A stretch of 64,000 bases of DNA, from positions 270,459-334,458 of the forward strand of contig DATLTS010000041.1 in assembly GCA_035533475.1 (NCBI GenBank), given 5' to 3'. The notes beneath the pieces were generated by a model. That model was not told where the DNA came from. It ran no database searches and was given only the letters and a program-made list of their open reading frames with translations. Shown here one piece after another: positions 1 to 11,752 of this stretch. The position numbers and the translations under genes were made by a program. Within the stretch, counting starts at the first letter, position 1, and every line of letters begins with the position of its first letter. This DNA is from Mycobacteriales bacterium. GTDB lineage: Bacteria; Actinomycetota; Actinomycetes; DATLTS01.

Positions 1-716
1 ACATCCAATTCTTGGAGAACAAGGAGCAGACCCAGGAAGAGTTCTTCCACACCTTCAACACGCTGCACAACGCCAACAAGCAGATCGTCATCAGTTCGGA
101 CCGTCCGCCCAAGCAGCTGGTCACGCTCGAGGACCGGCTGCGTAACCGCTTCGAGTGGGGCCTGCTTACCGATATCCAGCCGCCGGAGCTGGAGACCCGG
201 ATCGCGATCCTGCGCAAGAAGGCAGCGCAGGAGGGGCTCTCAGCTCCGCCCGAAGTCCTCGAGTTCATCGCCGGAAAGATCGCGAGCAACATCCGCGAGT
301 TGGAGGGCGCGCTGATCAGGGTTACGGCCTTCGCCAGCCTCAACCGGCAGAGCGTCGACCTCGGCCTGGCCGAGGTGGTCCTCAAGGACCTCATCACCGA
401 CCGGATCGGGCCGGAGATCACCGCAAGCACGATCATGGGAGCTACCGCCCAGTACTTCGGGGTGAGCCTGGAGGACCTGTGCGGCTCCTCCCGGAGCCGC
501 GTGCTGGTCACCGCCCGGCAAATCGCCATGTACCTGTGCCGCGAGCTCACCGACCTCTCACTACCGAAGATCGGGGCGACGTTCGGCGGCCGCGATCACA
601 CGACCGTTATCCACGCCGACCGCAAGATCCGAAAGTTGATGGCTGAGCGACGCGCGGTGTACAACCAGGTGACCGAGCTCACGAACCGGATCAAGTCCCA
701 GGCCCGGCAGGGATGA
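1..716 (+). CDS. dnaA: Chromosomal replication initiator DnaA, 3' part (5' end outside window)
   Basis: DnaA is the AAA+ initiator that binds DnaA boxes and opens oriC. The reading frame is open from base 3. The visible part holds the end of the AAA+ core: sensor I region (SSDRPP), the [10 protein letters not shown] box VII/arginine-finger segment and the sensor II helix (NIRELEGAL). The domain IV helix-turn-helix follows, with the DnaA signature [14 protein letters not shown] near the C-terminus. A TTG codon at base 12 lies mid-domain and is not the real start. It is followed by the origin spacer and dnaN, the standard order. Family identity is certain; only the N-terminal third is missing because of the window edge. 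Confidence 0.98.
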   Translation, partial: IQFLENKEQTQEEFFHTFNTLHNANKQIVISSDRPPKQLVTLEDRLRNRFEWGLLTDIQPPELETRIAILRKKAAQEGLSAPPEVLEFIAGKIASNIRELEGALIRVTAFASLNRQSVDLGLAEVVLKDLITDRIGPEITASTIMGATAQYFGVSLEDLCGSSRSRVLVTARQIAMYLCRELTDLSLPKIGATFGGRDHTTVIHADRKIRKLMAERRAVYNQVTELTNRIKSQARQG

Positions 717-1019
717 CCCGAGGCCTGATCATGCGTCCCCAGGCTGGGGATAAGTCTGTGGATAGCCGGTGGGGCTCGGTGCATTCCGCTGGAACAACCG
801 AGGTTGCGCGTAGCCACGGCCGAATTCTCCACCTATGGTCCACATCCAGGGCCGCTGGGATTCAGGCTCCTGACCTGGGGATGTTCCGGTTATCCACAGT
901 ATGCGCGTCCCGATGACGACGGCCGTAGACCTCCTTTACTTAAATTCCATCCCCCACGTCGGGCCGGGTTCCGGCTGGGGACGATCCGCGACACATAACC
1001 AGAGGACGACGACGACGCC
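717..1019. other. oriC: Putative origin of replication (oriC), dnaA-dnaN spacer
   Basis: This is the 303-base non-coding gap between dnaA and dnaN, the usual actinobacterial origin position. I see one perfect DnaA box (TTATCCACA at 890-898) and 8-of-9 matches on the other strand at 745-753 (TGGGGATAA) and 757-765 (TGTGGATAG). Weaker matches lie at 825-833 and 836-844. A short A+T-richer patch sits near 931-949, just upstream of dnaN, and could be the unwinding element. The spacer is short and has few boxes compared with the long, box-rich origins known in Streptomyces. Function is inferred from position and boxes. Confidence 0.8.
890..898 (+). promoter_or_regulatory. Perfect DnaA box TTATCCACA
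   Basis: This is an exact match to the general bacterial DnaA box within the dnaA-dnaN spacer. It is the only perfect copy I found there; the others differ at one or more bases. Confidence 0.8.
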
Positions 1020-2138
1020 ATGAAGATCAGAGTCGACCGGGACGCCCTTTCCGACGCCGTCACCTGGGTATCTCGGACCTTGCCGCAGAAGCCGCAACTG
1101 CCGATGCTGTCCGGCGTCCGCTTGGACGTCGCGGGCCACGAGCTCACGCTGTCCGGGTTCGACTACGAGGTGTCGACCGAAGTCAAGGTGGAGGTGAGCG
1201 CCGCGGAGGGTGGCCAGCTGCTGGTCTCCGGTCGGCTTCTCGCCGAGATCGTCCGGAGCCTCCCCGGCCAGCCGGTGGAAATCGTTTCCGAGGGTCCGCG
1301 CACCGTTCTCACCTGCGGCTCGACCCGGTTCACCCTGGCCACGATGCCGCTGGACGAATACCCAGCGCTCCCCGCGATGCCAGAGCAGAGCGGGACGGTC
1401 GGCAGTGACGCGTTCGCTGCGGCTGTCGGGTCGGTCGCGGTGGCCGCCGGCCGCGACGACACCCTGCCGGTCATGACCGGGATCCGGGTGGAGATCGAGG
1501 GTGACTCGTTGACGCTGGCAGCCACCGACCGTTACCGGCTCGCGGTCCGTCAGCTGCGCTGGCAACCTGAGGATCCGCAGATCTCGACGGTGGCGCTGAT
1601 CCCGGCCCGGACCCTTGCCGAGGCGGCCAAGGCGTTGACCACCGGCGCCCACGTCTCCCTTGCCTTCGCGGCCGGGGGCGTAGGCGAGGGGATGGTCGGG
1701 CTCGCCGGCGCGGGACGCCGACTCACCAGCCGGCTGCTCGACGGGGAGTACCCCAAATACCGCTCCCTGTTACCAGCCGAGTCCCAGGCAACCGCACAAC
1801 TCGAGACCTCGACCCTCGTCGACGCGGTGAAGCGAGTTTCCCTCGTTGCGTCACGAAACTCTCCCATCCGGCTCAGTTTCGACTCCGAACAGGTCGTGCT
1901 CGAAGCCGGTGGCCTCGACGACGCTCAGGCGTCGGAGGCTATTCCGGTCACCTACGACGGTGAACCCATGACCATCGCCTTCAACCCCGGTTACCTCCTC
2001 GACGGCCTCGGCGTTCTCGACAGCGACGAGACCCGGATGTCGTTTACGACGCCGAGCAAGCCGACCTTGATCACCGGCAAGCCGGTCGGGGAGAGCGACT
2101 ACCGGTACTTGCTGATGCCGGTCCGCCTGTCCGGCTGA
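1020..2138 (+). CDS. dnaN: DNA polymerase III sliding clamp (beta subunit)
   Basis: The beta clamp is a ring that encircles DNA and tethers polymerase III and other replication and repair proteins. The 372-residue product has the family's usual length and begins [14 protein letters not shown]. It shows the three repeated clamp domains and a typical C-terminus ([12 protein letters not shown]). The ATG at 1020 follows a purine-rich GAGGACGACGACG stretch. It lies directly downstream of oriC and 13 bases before recF, with no gnd gene in between. Confidence 0.97.
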   Translation: MKIRVDRDALSDAVTWVSRTLPQKPQLPMLSGVRLDVAGHELTLSGFDYEVSTEVKVEVSAAEGGQLLVSGRLLAEIVRSLPGQPVEIVSEGPRTVLTCGSTRFTLATMPLDEYPALPAMPEQSGTVGSDAFAAAVGSVAVAAGRDDTLPVMTGIRVEIEGDSLTLAATDRYRLAVRQLRWQPEDPQISTVALIPARTLAEAAKALTTGAHVSLAFAAGGVGEGMVGLAGAGRRLTSRLLDGEYPKYRSLLPAESQATAQLETSTLVDAVKRVSLVASRNSPIRLSFDSEQVVLEAGGLDDAQASEAIPVTYDGEPMTIAFNPGYLLDGLGVLDSDETRMSFTTPSKPTLITGKPVGESDYRYLLMPVRLSG

Positions 2139-2151
2139 GCGCTGTTCCCGC

Positions 2152-3279
2152 GTGCACGTCAGCCGCCTCGCGGTCACCGACTTCCGGTCCTATCCGGCGG
2201 TGGATCTCGCCATCCCCCCCGGCGTGAGCTCGTTCATCGGCCCGAACGGGCAGGGCAAGACGAACCTTCTCGAGGCCGTCGGATATATCGCGACCCTGAG
2301 CAGTCATCGGGTGGCCTCCGATGGGCCCCTGGTTCGGCTCGGGGCGGAGCGCGCCGTGCTCCGGACGGTAGTCGAGCGGGACGGCCGGTCGATTACCGCG
2401 GAGCTGGAGATTAACCCGGGTCGCGCGAATCGAGCCCGGGTCGGTGGCGCGCCCCTTCCCCGGCCCCGGGAGCTCCTCGGCTTGTTGCGCACGGTGCTCT
2501 TCGCGCCCGAGGACCTGGCCCTCGCCAAGGGTGATCCAGCGGAGCGGCGGCGATTCCTAGACGACCTGCTGGTGGCTCGGGCCCCGCGCTACGCGGCGGT
2601 CCGGGCTGACTATGACCGGGTCCTCAAGCAGCGCAACGCCCTACTGAAGTCCGCCGGCGTCACCCGGCACAGCAGCGGCGCCGACCTGCGCACGCTCGAC
2701 GTCTGGGATGCGCACCTGACTACGGCTGGGGCGGCCCTACTCGCCGCCCGCATCGAACTGATCGAGGCATTACGCCCACTCCTCGACAAGAACTACGACA
2801 CCGTCTCCCGCGGGGGCGGCCCGACCGGCATGGACTACCGCAGTTCGCTCGGCCCGGACGCCCCGCTCGTCCCGGACCGCGACCTGCTGGCGGCGGCATT
2901 CACCGCTGCGCTGAGCGAGCAGCGGTCGGCGGAGTTGGCCCGGGGGGTGAGTTTGGTGGGCCCGCATCGGGACGACCTGTGGCTGCGGATCGGCGAGCTC
3001 CCGGTCCGGGGCTACGCGAGCCACGGCGAGTGCTGGTCGCTGGCGCTCGCGCTGCGGTTGGCCGGATATGACCTGCTCCGGGCGGACGGTGGCGAGCCGG
3101 TCCTTCTCCTCGACGACGTTTTCGCTGAGCTGGACTCCGAGCGACGGGAGCGCCTGGCCGAGCTCGTCGGGCCGGCCGAGCAGGTTCTCATCACCGCCGC
3201 GGTTCCGGACGATGTGCCGGCGGCGCTGGCCGGGGCACGGTTCGACGTGGCCGGTTCGGAGGTGCGGCGTGTCTGCTGA
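2152..3279 (+). CDS. recF: DNA replication and repair protein RecF
   Basis: RecF is an SMC-like ATPase that loads RecA at gaps with RecO and RecR. The 375-residue protein starts at GTG with [14 protein letters not shown]. It has a Walker A motif (GPNGQGKTN) around residue 30, an ABC-type signature region in the C-terminal third and a Walker B segment ([13 protein letters not shown]). Length and domain order match the family. It is tightly spaced after dnaN and overlaps the next gene by 11 bases, so a dnaN-recF-DUF721 transcript is likely. Confidence 0.96.
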   Translation: MHVSRLAVTDFRSYPAVDLAIPPGVSSFIGPNGQGKTNLLEAVGYIATLSSHRVASDGPLVRLGAERAVLRTVVERDGRSITAELEINPGRANRARVGGAPLPRPRELLGLLRTVLFAPEDLALAKGDPAERRRFLDDLLVARAPRYAAVRADYDRVLKQRNALLKSAGVTRHSSGADLRTLDVWDAHLTTAGAALLAARIELIEALRPLLDKNYDTVSRGGGPTGMDYRSSLGPDAPLVPDRDLLAAAFTAALSEQRSAELARGVSLVGPHRDDLWLRIGELPVRGYASHGECWSLALALRLAGYDLLRADGGEPVLLLDDVFAELDSERRERLAELVGPAEQVLITAAVPDDVPAALAGARFDVAGSEVRRVC

Positions 3280-3790
3280 ACGGCCGGATGAGCCGTCCGG
3301 TACCGAAGCCGGCCCGGATGTCGCCCGCGAGGCGTTGGCCCGTGCCCGGGCCGCGGCCCGTGGCCGTCGCCCGCCCGCCCGGTCCCGACGCGCCGACGGG
3401 CCCCCGCCCCCGACCGGACCGGGGGTGGATCCGCGGGACCCGCAGCCGCTCGGGATGGCGGTTCGTCAACTCGTCAACGACCGCAGTTGGGATGCGACCG
3501 TGGCCTCGGCGACCGTGCTCGGCCGGTGGACCGAGATCGTCGGCGAGGAGCTGGCCGCACACTGCCAACCGGAGTCCCTCGCGGACGGTCGACTCGTCCT
3601 CGTCGCCGAATCCACGGCCTGGGCGACCCAGGTCCGGTTGCTGGCCCGTTCGGTCCTCGCCCGGATCGCGGCCGCGGTGGGGGACGGCGTGGTCGGGAGC
3701 ATGCAGGTGCACGGCCCGACCGCGCCCGACTGGCGGCACGGACCTCGCCGGGTGGGCGGCGGCCGCGGGCCGCGGGACACCTACGGGTGA
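3269..3790 (+). CDS. DUF721 (DciA-like) protein
   Basis: This 173-residue product begins at a GTG overlapping the end of recF. The N-terminal third is a basic, low-complexity segment rich in Arg, Ala and Pro. The DUF721 domain follows (from about residue 60), with the pattern [37 protein letters not shown] split by family-typical spacing. DUF721 proteins of this position include DciA, which interacts with the replicative helicase, so a replication role is plausible but inferred. The position between recF and gyrB is conserved in Actinobacteria. Confidence 0.88.
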   Translation: MSAERPDEPSGTEAGPDVAREALARARAAARGRRPPARSRRADGPPPPTGPGVDPRDPQPLGMAVRQLVNDRSWDATVASATVLGRWTEIVGEELAAHCQPESLADGRLVLVAESTAWATQVRLLARSVLARIAAAVGDGVVGSMQVHGPTAPDWRHGPRRVGGGRGPRDTYG

Positions 3791-5996
<2,206 letters not shown>

Positions 5997-6024
5997 CCCA
6001 CCGAACCGAGTCCGAGAGGTTCCC

Positions 6025-8505
6025 TTGACCGAGGTCACCACCCCACCGCCGTACGACCGGATCGAGCCGGTCGACCTCCAGGTAGAGATGCAGCGCAGCT
6101 ACATCGACTATGCGATGTCGGTCATCGTCGGACGCGCATTGCCGGAGGTGCGCGACGGGCTCAAGCCGGTGCACCGCAGGGTGCTCTACGCCATGTTCGA
6201 CGGGGGCTACCGCCCGGACCGCGGCTACTCGAAGTGCGCCCGGGTCGTCGGCGAGGTCATGGGGGCCTACCACCCGCACGGTGATACCGCGATCTACGAC
6301 ACGCTCGTCCGCCTGGCCCAGCCCTGGTCGCTGCGGATGCCGCTCGTCGACGGGCAGGGCAACTTCGGCTCGCCGGGCAACGACCCGCCGGCCGCTTACC
6401 GGTACACAGAGTGCCGGCTTCAGCTACTCGCCATGGAGATGCTCCGCGACATCGACCAGGACACCGTCGATTTCGTCGCCAACTACGACGGGCGCTCCCA
6501 GGAGCCGCTTGTTCTGCCGAGCCGCTTCCCCAACCTGCTGGTCAACGGGGCCGCCGGGATCGCGGTCGGAATGGCGACCAACATACCGCCGCACAATCTG
6601 CGCGAGGTGTCCTCCGGGGTGCAGTGGTACCTCGAGCATCCGACCGCACCGGACGACGAGCTGCTCACCGCGCTGCTCGAACGGGTCAAGGGACCGGACT
6701 TCCCGACGGGGGCCCTTATCGTTGGCCGCGACGGCATCGAGGATGCCTACCGGACCGGCCGTGGCAGCATCCGGATGCGAGCTGTGGTCGAGGTCGAGGA
6801 GGACCCCCGCGGGCGGCAGACCCTCGTCGTCACCGAGCTTCCCTACCAGGTGAATCCGGACAACCTCGCGGAAAAGATCGCGGATCTGGTTCGCGAAGGC
6901 CGGGTGGGGGGGATTTCCGACGTTAGAGACGAATCAAGCGCCCGGCTCGGTCAACGGCTCGTCATCGTCCTCAAACGGGATGCGGTCGCAAAGGTCGTTC
7001 TGAACAACCTCTACAAGCACACCCAGCTTCAGGACACCTTCGGCGTCAACATGCTCGCCCTGGTCGACGGGGTTCCACGCACGCTGACCATCGCCGAAAT
7101 GGTCCGGCACTACGTGACCCACCAGGTCGAGGTCATCGTCCGTCGGACCAGGTACCAGCTGCGTAAGGCCGAGGAGCGGGCGCACATTCTGCGCGGGTAC
7201 CTCAAGGCCCTCGATGCGCTCGACGAGGTGATCGCGCTGATCCGGCGCAGCGACACGGTCGAGGACGCGCGCACTGGACTGATCGGGCTGCTCGACATCG
7301 ACGAGGTCCAGGCCAACGCGATCCTCGACATGCAGCTGCGTCGGCTCGCAGCGCTGGAACGCCAGAAGATCATCGACGAGTTCGCCGAACTGACCGCCCG
7401 GATTGCCGAACTCGAGTCCATCCTCGCCAGCGAAGAGCGTCAACGGAGCATCGTCTCGACCGAGCTAGCCGAGATCGTGGAGCGACACGGCGACGATCGA
7501 CGGAGCCGAATCATCGCCTACGAGGGCGACATGTCCATGGAGGACCTGATCGCCGACGAGGAGGTGGTCGTCACAATCAGTCGCACCGGCTACGCAAAAC
7601 GGACGAAAAGCGACCTCTACCGCTCGCAGCGGCGGGGCGGTAAGGGCGTGCAAGGAGCCACCCTCAAGCAGGACGACATTGTCGAGCACTTCTTCGTCAC
7701 CACGACGCATCACTGGATCCTGTTCTTCACGAACAAGGGCCGGGTGTACCGGGCCAAGGCGCACGAGCTGCCGGAGACGAGCCGCGTGGCCCGCGGCCAG
7801 CACGTCGCCAACCTGCTCGCCTTCCAGCCGGACGAGCGCATCGCGTCGGTCATCGACATCACCGACTACCGGGTGGCGCCGTACCTCGTTCTGGCGACGA
7901 AACGGGGACTGGTGAAGAAAACCCCGCTCCTCGAGTTCGACTCGAACCGCACCGGCGGTGTGATTGCCATCAATCTGCGCGACGATGACGAACTCATCTC
8001 CGCAGCGCTGCTCGGGCCGGCCGATGATCTTCTGCTGATCAGCCGGCAGGCCCAGGCGATCCGGTTCCACGCGACCGATGAGGCGCTGCGCCCGATGGGG
8101 CGGGCCACCAGCGGCGTCATCGGAATGCGTTTCGGTGGCGCCGATGAGTTGCTCGCCATGGAGGTGGTGCGCGCCGACGCCGACGTGCTCGTCGCCACCG
8201 ACGGCGGATATGCGAAGCGGACGAAGGTGGAGGGCTACCCGCTGCAGGGCCGGGGGGGCAAGGGGGTGTTGACGGCGAAGATCGTCAGCAAGCGTGGGCA
8301 GCTGGTCGGGGCGCTGATCGTCCGCCCCGAGGAGGAGATCTACGCGATCACCTCGAACGGCGGGGTGATTCGCACCCCGGTGCGAGAAGTCCGCCGGGCC
8401 CAGCGTCAAACGATGGGGGTCCGTTTGATCAACCTGGCCGGGGGTGACACCGTCGTGGCCATTGCACGCAACGCCGAGCCCGACCAGGAGAACGGAACCA
8501 GCTGA
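6025..8505 (+). CDS. gyrA: DNA gyrase subunit A
   Basis: GyrA is the breakage-reunion subunit of gyrase. The product of 826 residues has the winged-helix tower region ([13 protein letters not shown]), the catalytic tyrosine in YRYTECRL and the C-terminal beta-pinwheel with a GyrA box ([10 protein letters not shown]). TTG 6025 has a GAGAGG six bases upstream and gives the usual N-terminus. The quinolone-determining stretch reads [10 protein letters not shown], with Thr where E. coli has Ser83. The frame overlaps gyrB upstream, but that part is not homologous. Confidence 0.96.
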   Translation: MTEVTTPPPYDRIEPVDLQVEMQRSYIDYAMSVIVGRALPEVRDGLKPVHRRVLYAMFDGGYRPDRGYSKCARVVGEVMGAYHPHGDTAIYDTLVRLAQPWSLRMPLVDGQGNFGSPGNDPPAAYRYTECRLQLLAMEMLRDIDQDTVDFVANYDGRSQEPLVLPSRFPNLLVNGAAGIAVGMATNIPPHNLREVSSGVQWYLEHPTAPDDELLTALLERVKGPDFPTGALIVGRDGIEDAYRTGRGSIRMRAVVEVEEDPRGRQTLVVTELPYQVNPDNLAEKIADLVREGRVGGISDVRDESSARLGQRLVIVLKRDAVAKVVLNNLYKHTQLQDTFGVNMLALVDGVPRTLTIAEMVRHYVTHQVEVIVRRTRYQLRKAEERAHILRGYLKALDALDEVIALIRRSDTVEDARTGLIGLLDIDEVQANAILDMQLRRLAALERQKIIDEFAELTARIAELESILASEERQRSIVSTELAEIVERHGDDRRSRIIAYEGDMSMEDLIADEEVVVTISRTGYAKRTKSDLYRSQRRGGKGVQGATLKQDDIVEHFFVTTTHHWILFFTNKGRVYRAKAHELPETSRVARGQHVANLLAFQPDERIASVIDITDYRVAPYLVLATKRGLVKKTPLLEFDSNRTGGVIAINLRDDDELISAALLGPADDLLLISRQAQAIRFHATDEALRPMGRATSGVIGMRFGGADELLAMEVVRADADVLVATDGGYAKRTKVEGYPLQGRGGKGVLTAKIVSKRGQLVGALIVRPEEEIYAITSNGGVIRTPVREVRRAQRQTMGVRLINLAGGDTVVAIARNAEPDQENGTS

Positions 8506-8506
8506 C

Positions 8507-9193
8507 GTGACCGACGAGTGGACCCGCCGGGCCGCCGCGGGGGTGGGCCAGCCCGGGGGGCGCGCCGCTGACCCGCCTGGCGCGGATCAGCCGGTAGCTG
8601 GGTCGCCGGATGGCGAGCGCCGGGCCGACGAGGTTCACCTCGGTGCGGGGGAGGCGCCCGAAGCGCGGCCGCGCGACGGCGGAACCGGCGAGCGAGGGCC
8701 GGACGTGTCGCCCGGCGCCAGGCCTTTCCAGAGCGGGCAGCCGAGGCGCGGTCCCTCGGCGACGGCCCGCCGCCCGCCGGGTTCTCCACCGCGCGGTACG
8801 GCCGTCATCACCCCGGCTCCGGGCACCGCGCGCCGACCCACTCGACGGGCCCGTCTGGTGCTCAAGCGGATCGACCCCTGGTCGATCCTCAGGCTGACCT
8901 TCGTCTACTCGCTCGCCCTCTACCTGATCATCCTGGTGGCGGTCTCGGCTCTCTACGCGCTCCTCGCCGCGATGGGCGTCTTCCACTCGCTGGACACCTT
9001 CTTTCACGACGTCGGCTCCACCTCGTCGGCGAGCTCCTACTTCGGATTCGGCCGCGTCTTCCTGGTGGCCCTGGTGATCGGCGCGGTCAACGTGGTGCTC
9101 CTAACCGCGCTCGTCACGCTTGGTGCCTTCCTGTACAACCTGTGTGTCGACCTGGTGGGCGGTGTCGAGCTGACGTTGACCGAAGCCGAGTGA
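8507..9193 (+). CDS. DUF3566 transmembrane protein
   Basis: This 228-residue protein starts at a GTG one base after the gyrA stop, so it is likely co-transcribed with gyrase. The first 115 residues are charged and low-complexity (Gly, Ala, Pro, Arg). The DUF3566 domain follows: VLKRIDPWSILRLTFVYS, two membrane helices (about residues 138-165 and 185-215) and a terminal GGVELTLTEAE. The same protein follows gyrA in mycobacteria (Rv0007). The molecular role is unknown; a link to cell-envelope or division functions is only inferred from the neighbours. Confidence 0.9.
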   Translation: MTDEWTRRAAAGVGQPGGRAADPPGADQPVAGSPDGERRADEVHLGAGEAPEARPRDGGTGERGPDVSPGARPFQSGQPRRGPSATARRPPGSPPRGTAVITPAPGTARRPTRRARLVLKRIDPWSILRLTFVYSLALYLIILVAVSALYALLAAMGVFHSLDTFFHDVGSTSSASSYFGFGRVFLVALVIGAVNVVLLTALVTLGAFLYNLCVDLVGGVELTLTEAE

Positions 9194-9259
9194 TCCGCTC
9201 CGCCGCGTGGGGTAACCTGCTGCGGCCCGGTCGGTCGTCGCCGGCCAGGCCGAGCGCTG

Positions 9260-9333
9260 GGGCCTGTAGCTCAGTCGGTTAGAGCGCATCCCTGATAAGG
9301 ATGAGGCCGGAGGTTCAAGTCCTCCCAGGCCCA
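9260..9333 (+). tRNA. tRNA-Ile (GAT)
   Basis: A full cloverleaf can be drawn. The acceptor arms GGGCCTG and CAGGCCC pair, and the anticodon stem CATCC/GGATG encloses loop CTGATAA with anticodon GAT at 9294-9296. The T-arm is GGAGGTTCAAGTCCTCC. The discriminator base is A, and CCA is not encoded. Its place after gyrA and the DUF3566 gene matches other actinobacteria (mycobacterial ileT). Confidence 0.97.
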
Positions 9334-9359
9334 CGGTTGTCGACCGGGAAGGTTCGCGG

Positions 9360-9479
9360 ATGAAGAAGGCCGTGCTGGTTGTGCTCGCGGTGCTGGCTGG
9401 CCTGAGCGCCGTCCGGCGCTGGCGCGGCGATCGGGCCGAGGCCGATCTCTGGCACGAGGTGACCACCGGCGGTCATTGA
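9360..9479 (+). CDS. DLW-39 family small protein
   Basis: A 39-residue peptide is encoded between the two tRNA genes. It starts MKKAVLVVLAVLAGLSAVRRW, with one hydrophobic helix followed by a charged tail that contains the family-defining Asp-Leu-Trp (ADLWHEV). Both the 39-residue length and the DLW motif fit the actinobacterial DLW-39 family, which sits beside these tRNAs. A GGAA/GGTTCGCGG stretch precedes the ATG. It is probably a membrane-associated peptide of unknown function. It is easily missed because of its size. Confidence 0.85.
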   Translation: MKKAVLVVLAVLAGLSAVRRWRGDRAEADLWHEVTTGGH

Positions 9480-9503
9480 TCCGGCCGGCGCCGCCGAGCC
9501 GTC

Positions 9504-9577
9504 GGGGACGTAGCTCAATTTGGCAGAGCACCGCCTTTGCAAGGCGGGGGTTAGGGGTTCAAGTCCCCTCGTCTCCA
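9504..9577 (+). tRNA. tRNA-Ala (TGC)
   Basis: The acceptor arm GGGGACG pairs with CGTCTCC (one G-T pair). The anticodon stem CCGCC/GGCGG encloses loop TTTGCAA with anticodon TGC at 9538-9540, and the T-arm is AGGGGTTCAAGTCCCCT. The discriminator is A with no encoded CCA. It corresponds to mycobacterial alaT. Confidence 0.97.
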
Positions 9578-9606
9578 CGTGATCGTTTGACGTTCGGGGG
9601 CGGTAT

Positions 9607-9629
9607 AACCGCAGGTCAGGGGCGGTTTT
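9607..9629 (+). terminator. Intrinsic terminator-like hairpin after tRNA-Ala
   Basis: Arms AACCGC (9607-9612) and GCGGTT (9622-9627) enclose a 9-base loop, and the downstream arm runs into TTTT. The position 30 bases after the tRNA fits a terminator. The stem is short, so confidence is moderate. Confidence 0.45.
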
Positions 9630-9743
9630 GTGGGAGGCCCGAGGTTATTACCTAGTCTAGCCCAAGGGGTCGAGGCCATTCGAGCTGTTCAGCGGACCGG
9701 TGATCACGTAACGCCGCGCGGCGACTTTTCAGGTCGAAGTAAT

Positions 9744-10496
9744 TTAGGACGCCTGGATTGTCACGTAGCCTAGCCGCGTAGTGACCAGTTGCGTGATCTG
9801 CTGACCGCAACTATTGGTACCCGTTTCTAGTGCGCTGAAGTAAACCTCGTACGTGCCCGCCGGAATCGCGGTTCCGTCATCGCCGTTATCGCCTAGGTGC
9901 GCTGTGAGAGTTCTGCCATCAGTCATGGCCGGACCGAAGCTTTCAACGTGCCAGGTTGCCGTACTGGTCCAGGGCACCGGCCCCTGACTCGAACCTGATT
10001 GCGGCGAAGGAGGCGGGGCGTAGACGCTGGCATGCGACCGCATCACCATCACGCGAACTTTTGCCAGAGACACCCCAGACGCGGTAGCCAAGTGAGCGGG
10101 TAACGCCGTCGGCGAACTTCCACGCACGCGATCAATGACCCCTGCGTCCGAGTCGGCATTGAAACCAGCAACCGGGGCCGGAAGGTTGCACGCGGGAAGC
10201 CAGCTGTTCGTCACCGCCGACGACGAGCTGAGCGGGGCTCCAGCTCCGGCTCGGCTATGGGTCGCGGCAACTCGATTCGTAAAGGACGGACCACTCGACG
10301 ATCTCAAGCTCAAGCCATATGCCGATACCAGTCCGAGCAGCGTCAACAACGCGACGCCGCCGGCGAGCGCTCCGCCACGACGCAACCGAACTCGATGGCG
10401 AACACGGTCTAACGCTGCGTCAGGACCAGCCGCTTCGGGCGCGAGACGGAATAGGGCATCGCGCAACTTGGCGAACTCATCGGCCTGGTCACTCAC
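9744..10496 (-). CDS. Putative membrane-bound anti-sigma-like protein
   Basis: The 250-residue product begins at a GTG with a strong AGGAGG seven bases upstream and overlaps the sigma-factor remnant by GTGA. About 35 cytoplasmic residues (MSDQADEFAKLRDALFRLAPE) precede one membrane helix (about residues 41-60). An extracytoplasmic Ser/Thr/Ala-rich domain with two Cys follows. I see no zinc-binding HxxxCxxC anti-sigma motif. Coupling to a SigE-family gene and this topology suggest an anti-sigma or regulatory partner, as is common for that family; the function is inferred. Since the sigma gene is truncated, this gene may be orphaned. Confidence 0.6.
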   Translation of the reverse strand: MSDQADEFAKLRDALFRLAPEAAGPDAALDRVRHRVRLRRGGALAGGVALLTLLGLVSAYGLSLRSSSGPSFTNRVAATHSRAGAGAPLSSSSAVTNSWLPACNLPAPVAGFNADSDAGVIDRVRGSSPTALPAHLATASGVSLAKVRVMVMRSHASVYAPPPSPQSGSSQGPVPWTSTATWHVESFGPAMTDGRTLTAHLGDNGDDGTAIPAGTYEVYFSALETGTNSCGQQITQLVTTRLGYVTIQAS

Positions 10497-10975
10497 GATC
10501 GTCCTCCTGTGTTTGCGCTGGTTCGAGCGGCAACTCGTAAGGTCCGGAGCGCGTCGGAAAGCTGGCTCTTCACGGTCCCTTCGGAGCACCGCATTCGAGC
10601 TGCAACCTCGCGCACTGAGAGGTCACCGCACACATGGAGAACCACGACCGCGCGCTGCTTCGCGCCAAGTCTGGCAAGCCAGCGACCAACCTGATCCCGG
10701 TCATCGACCTGACCGGCTGCGTCGGGCGATGCGAATTCCGGTCCAGCTGACCCGGGCCCTCTACGCCAGACGGATTTCTGTGACCGCGCATGGATGTGGC
10801 TCATAACCGTGACCGTATAGGCGTGGGGATTGCCCGCCGCGATCTCGCGGCCCCAGCGACGCCAGACTTGCAGAAGGGCCGACTGCACACGTGGCCTGGG
10901 TTCGTCGATCTTGTTGCTGGCAGCGCACGAGCACCGCAGTTCTGATCGCAGCCGGGTCTGATATCGTGCTATCAT
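10493..10975 (-). pseudogene. SigE-family ECF sigma factor, 5'-truncated
   Basis: The C-terminal part is a recognisable ECF sigma factor of the SigE/SigL-like actinobacterial family: QSALLQVWRRW (end of region 2), then region 4 with LGAKQRAVVVLHVCGDLSVREVAARM and helix-turn-helix CSEGTVKSQLSDALRTLR. Homology stops abruptly at about 10888. The roughly 45 N-terminal residues that form most of region 2 are missing, and the frame runs into unrelated sequence. The promoter and antitoxin start of the divergent vapB lie directly at the break. Without region 2.1-2.4 it should not recognise -10 elements, so I call it a pseudogene. The open frame from ATG 10975 could still yield a 160-residue product. 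Confidence 0.7.
10959..10975 (+). promoter_or_regulatory. Antitoxin operator and -10 element
   Basis: The inverted repeat TGATA-TCGTGC-TATCA (10959-10974) overlaps a -10-like TATCAT at 10970-10975. The vapB GTG lies only six bases further on, so the transcript is probably leaderless, and the dyad is a natural autoregulation site for the ribbon-helix-helix antitoxin. No clear -35 is visible. Confidence 0.5.
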
Positions 10976-10981
10976 TCTGTC

Positions 10982-11233
10982 GTGGCGCAGATCCTCGTCC
11001 GGCAACTCGATGACGACGTCAAAGCGGCACTGCAGAATCGTGCTCGGGCGCATGGCCGCTCTACGGAGGAGGAGGTGCGCGAGATCCTCCGCGACGCCGT
11101 CCGTACCGACCACACGGCGTCGGCCCCGCTCGGTTCGACGATTGCGGACCGGTTCCGTGGCCTCGGCCTGGCCGGCGGCATTGCCGAGTTGCGCGGCCAC
11201 CCGGCCCGCGCCGCCGACCTCGCCGAGCTGTGA
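10982..11233 (+). CDS. FitA-like ribbon-helix-helix antitoxin (VapB type)
   Basis: An 83-residue protein begins AQILVRQLDDDVKAALQNRARAHGRSTEEEVREILRDAV. This is the FitA/Arc-type ribbon-helix-helix with the RSTEEEVREIL helix. The C-terminal tail (RGHPARAADLAEL) probably wraps the toxin. It overlaps the toxin start by GTGA, the usual toxin-antitoxin layout. The GTG start has no Shine-Dalgarno sequence and a -10 box directly upstream. Expected role: DNA-binding repressor of its own operon and inhibitor of the PIN toxin. Confidence 0.88.
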   Translation: MAQILVRQLDDDVKAALQNRARAHGRSTEEEVREILRDAVRTDHTASAPLGSTIADRFRGLGLAGGIAELRGHPARAADLAEL

Positions 11234-11667
11234 TCATCCTCGACACGAACGTGCTCTCCGCCCTGATGCGCGACGAGCCGGACCCGACCGTCGTCCGCTG
11301 GTTGGATGCCGAGCCGGCCGAGTCGATCTGGACTACCGCGATCACAGTGTTTGAAGTGCGGACCGGTCTGGACTTGCTGGACGCCAGCCACCGCCGGCAG
11401 CGCCTTGAGTCGGCGTTCGAACGGCTCCTCGCCGACGATCTCGATGGGCACGTCCTGGCCTTCGACACGGCCGCAACCCAGTCGGCCGGCGCCATCGTCG
11501 CCCACCGCCAGCGCGCCGGACGCTCGGTCGAGATCCGCGACGCCCAGATCGCCGGGATCAGCCTGGCCCGGAAAGCCAGCCTCGCCACCGGCAACACCAG
11601 GCACTTCACCGAGCTCGGTGTTCGCCTGGTCGACCCGTGGAGTCCGACCACCCGTCGCACCCGCTAA
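11230..11667 (+). CDS. VapC/FitB-type PIN-domain toxin
   Basis: The 145-residue product starts MIILDTNVLSALMRDEPDP with the first PIN acidic residue (D in LDTN). It continues with a central Glu (FEVRTGL) and the RDAQIAGISLARKASLATGNTRHF stretch that carries the remaining acidic residues. PIN toxins are Mg-dependent ribonucleases, often cutting tRNA. Length, motifs and coupling to the preceding antitoxin give high confidence in the class. The target RNA cannot be read from sequence. Confidence 0.9.
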   Translation: MIILDTNVLSALMRDEPDPTVVRWLDAEPAESIWTTAITVFEVRTGLDLLDASHRRQRLESAFERLLADDLDGHVLAFDTAATQSAGAIVAHRQRAGRSVEIRDAQIAGISLARKASLATGNTRHFTELGVRLVDPWSPTTRRTR

Positions 11668-11752
11668 CACGCTCCAGCACAGCCACGTACGCCAACGGCA
11701 CCCGGCGAGGTCGCGAAGGAGGCCGCCGGTGTGGGGGGCCCGGCACCTTGGA

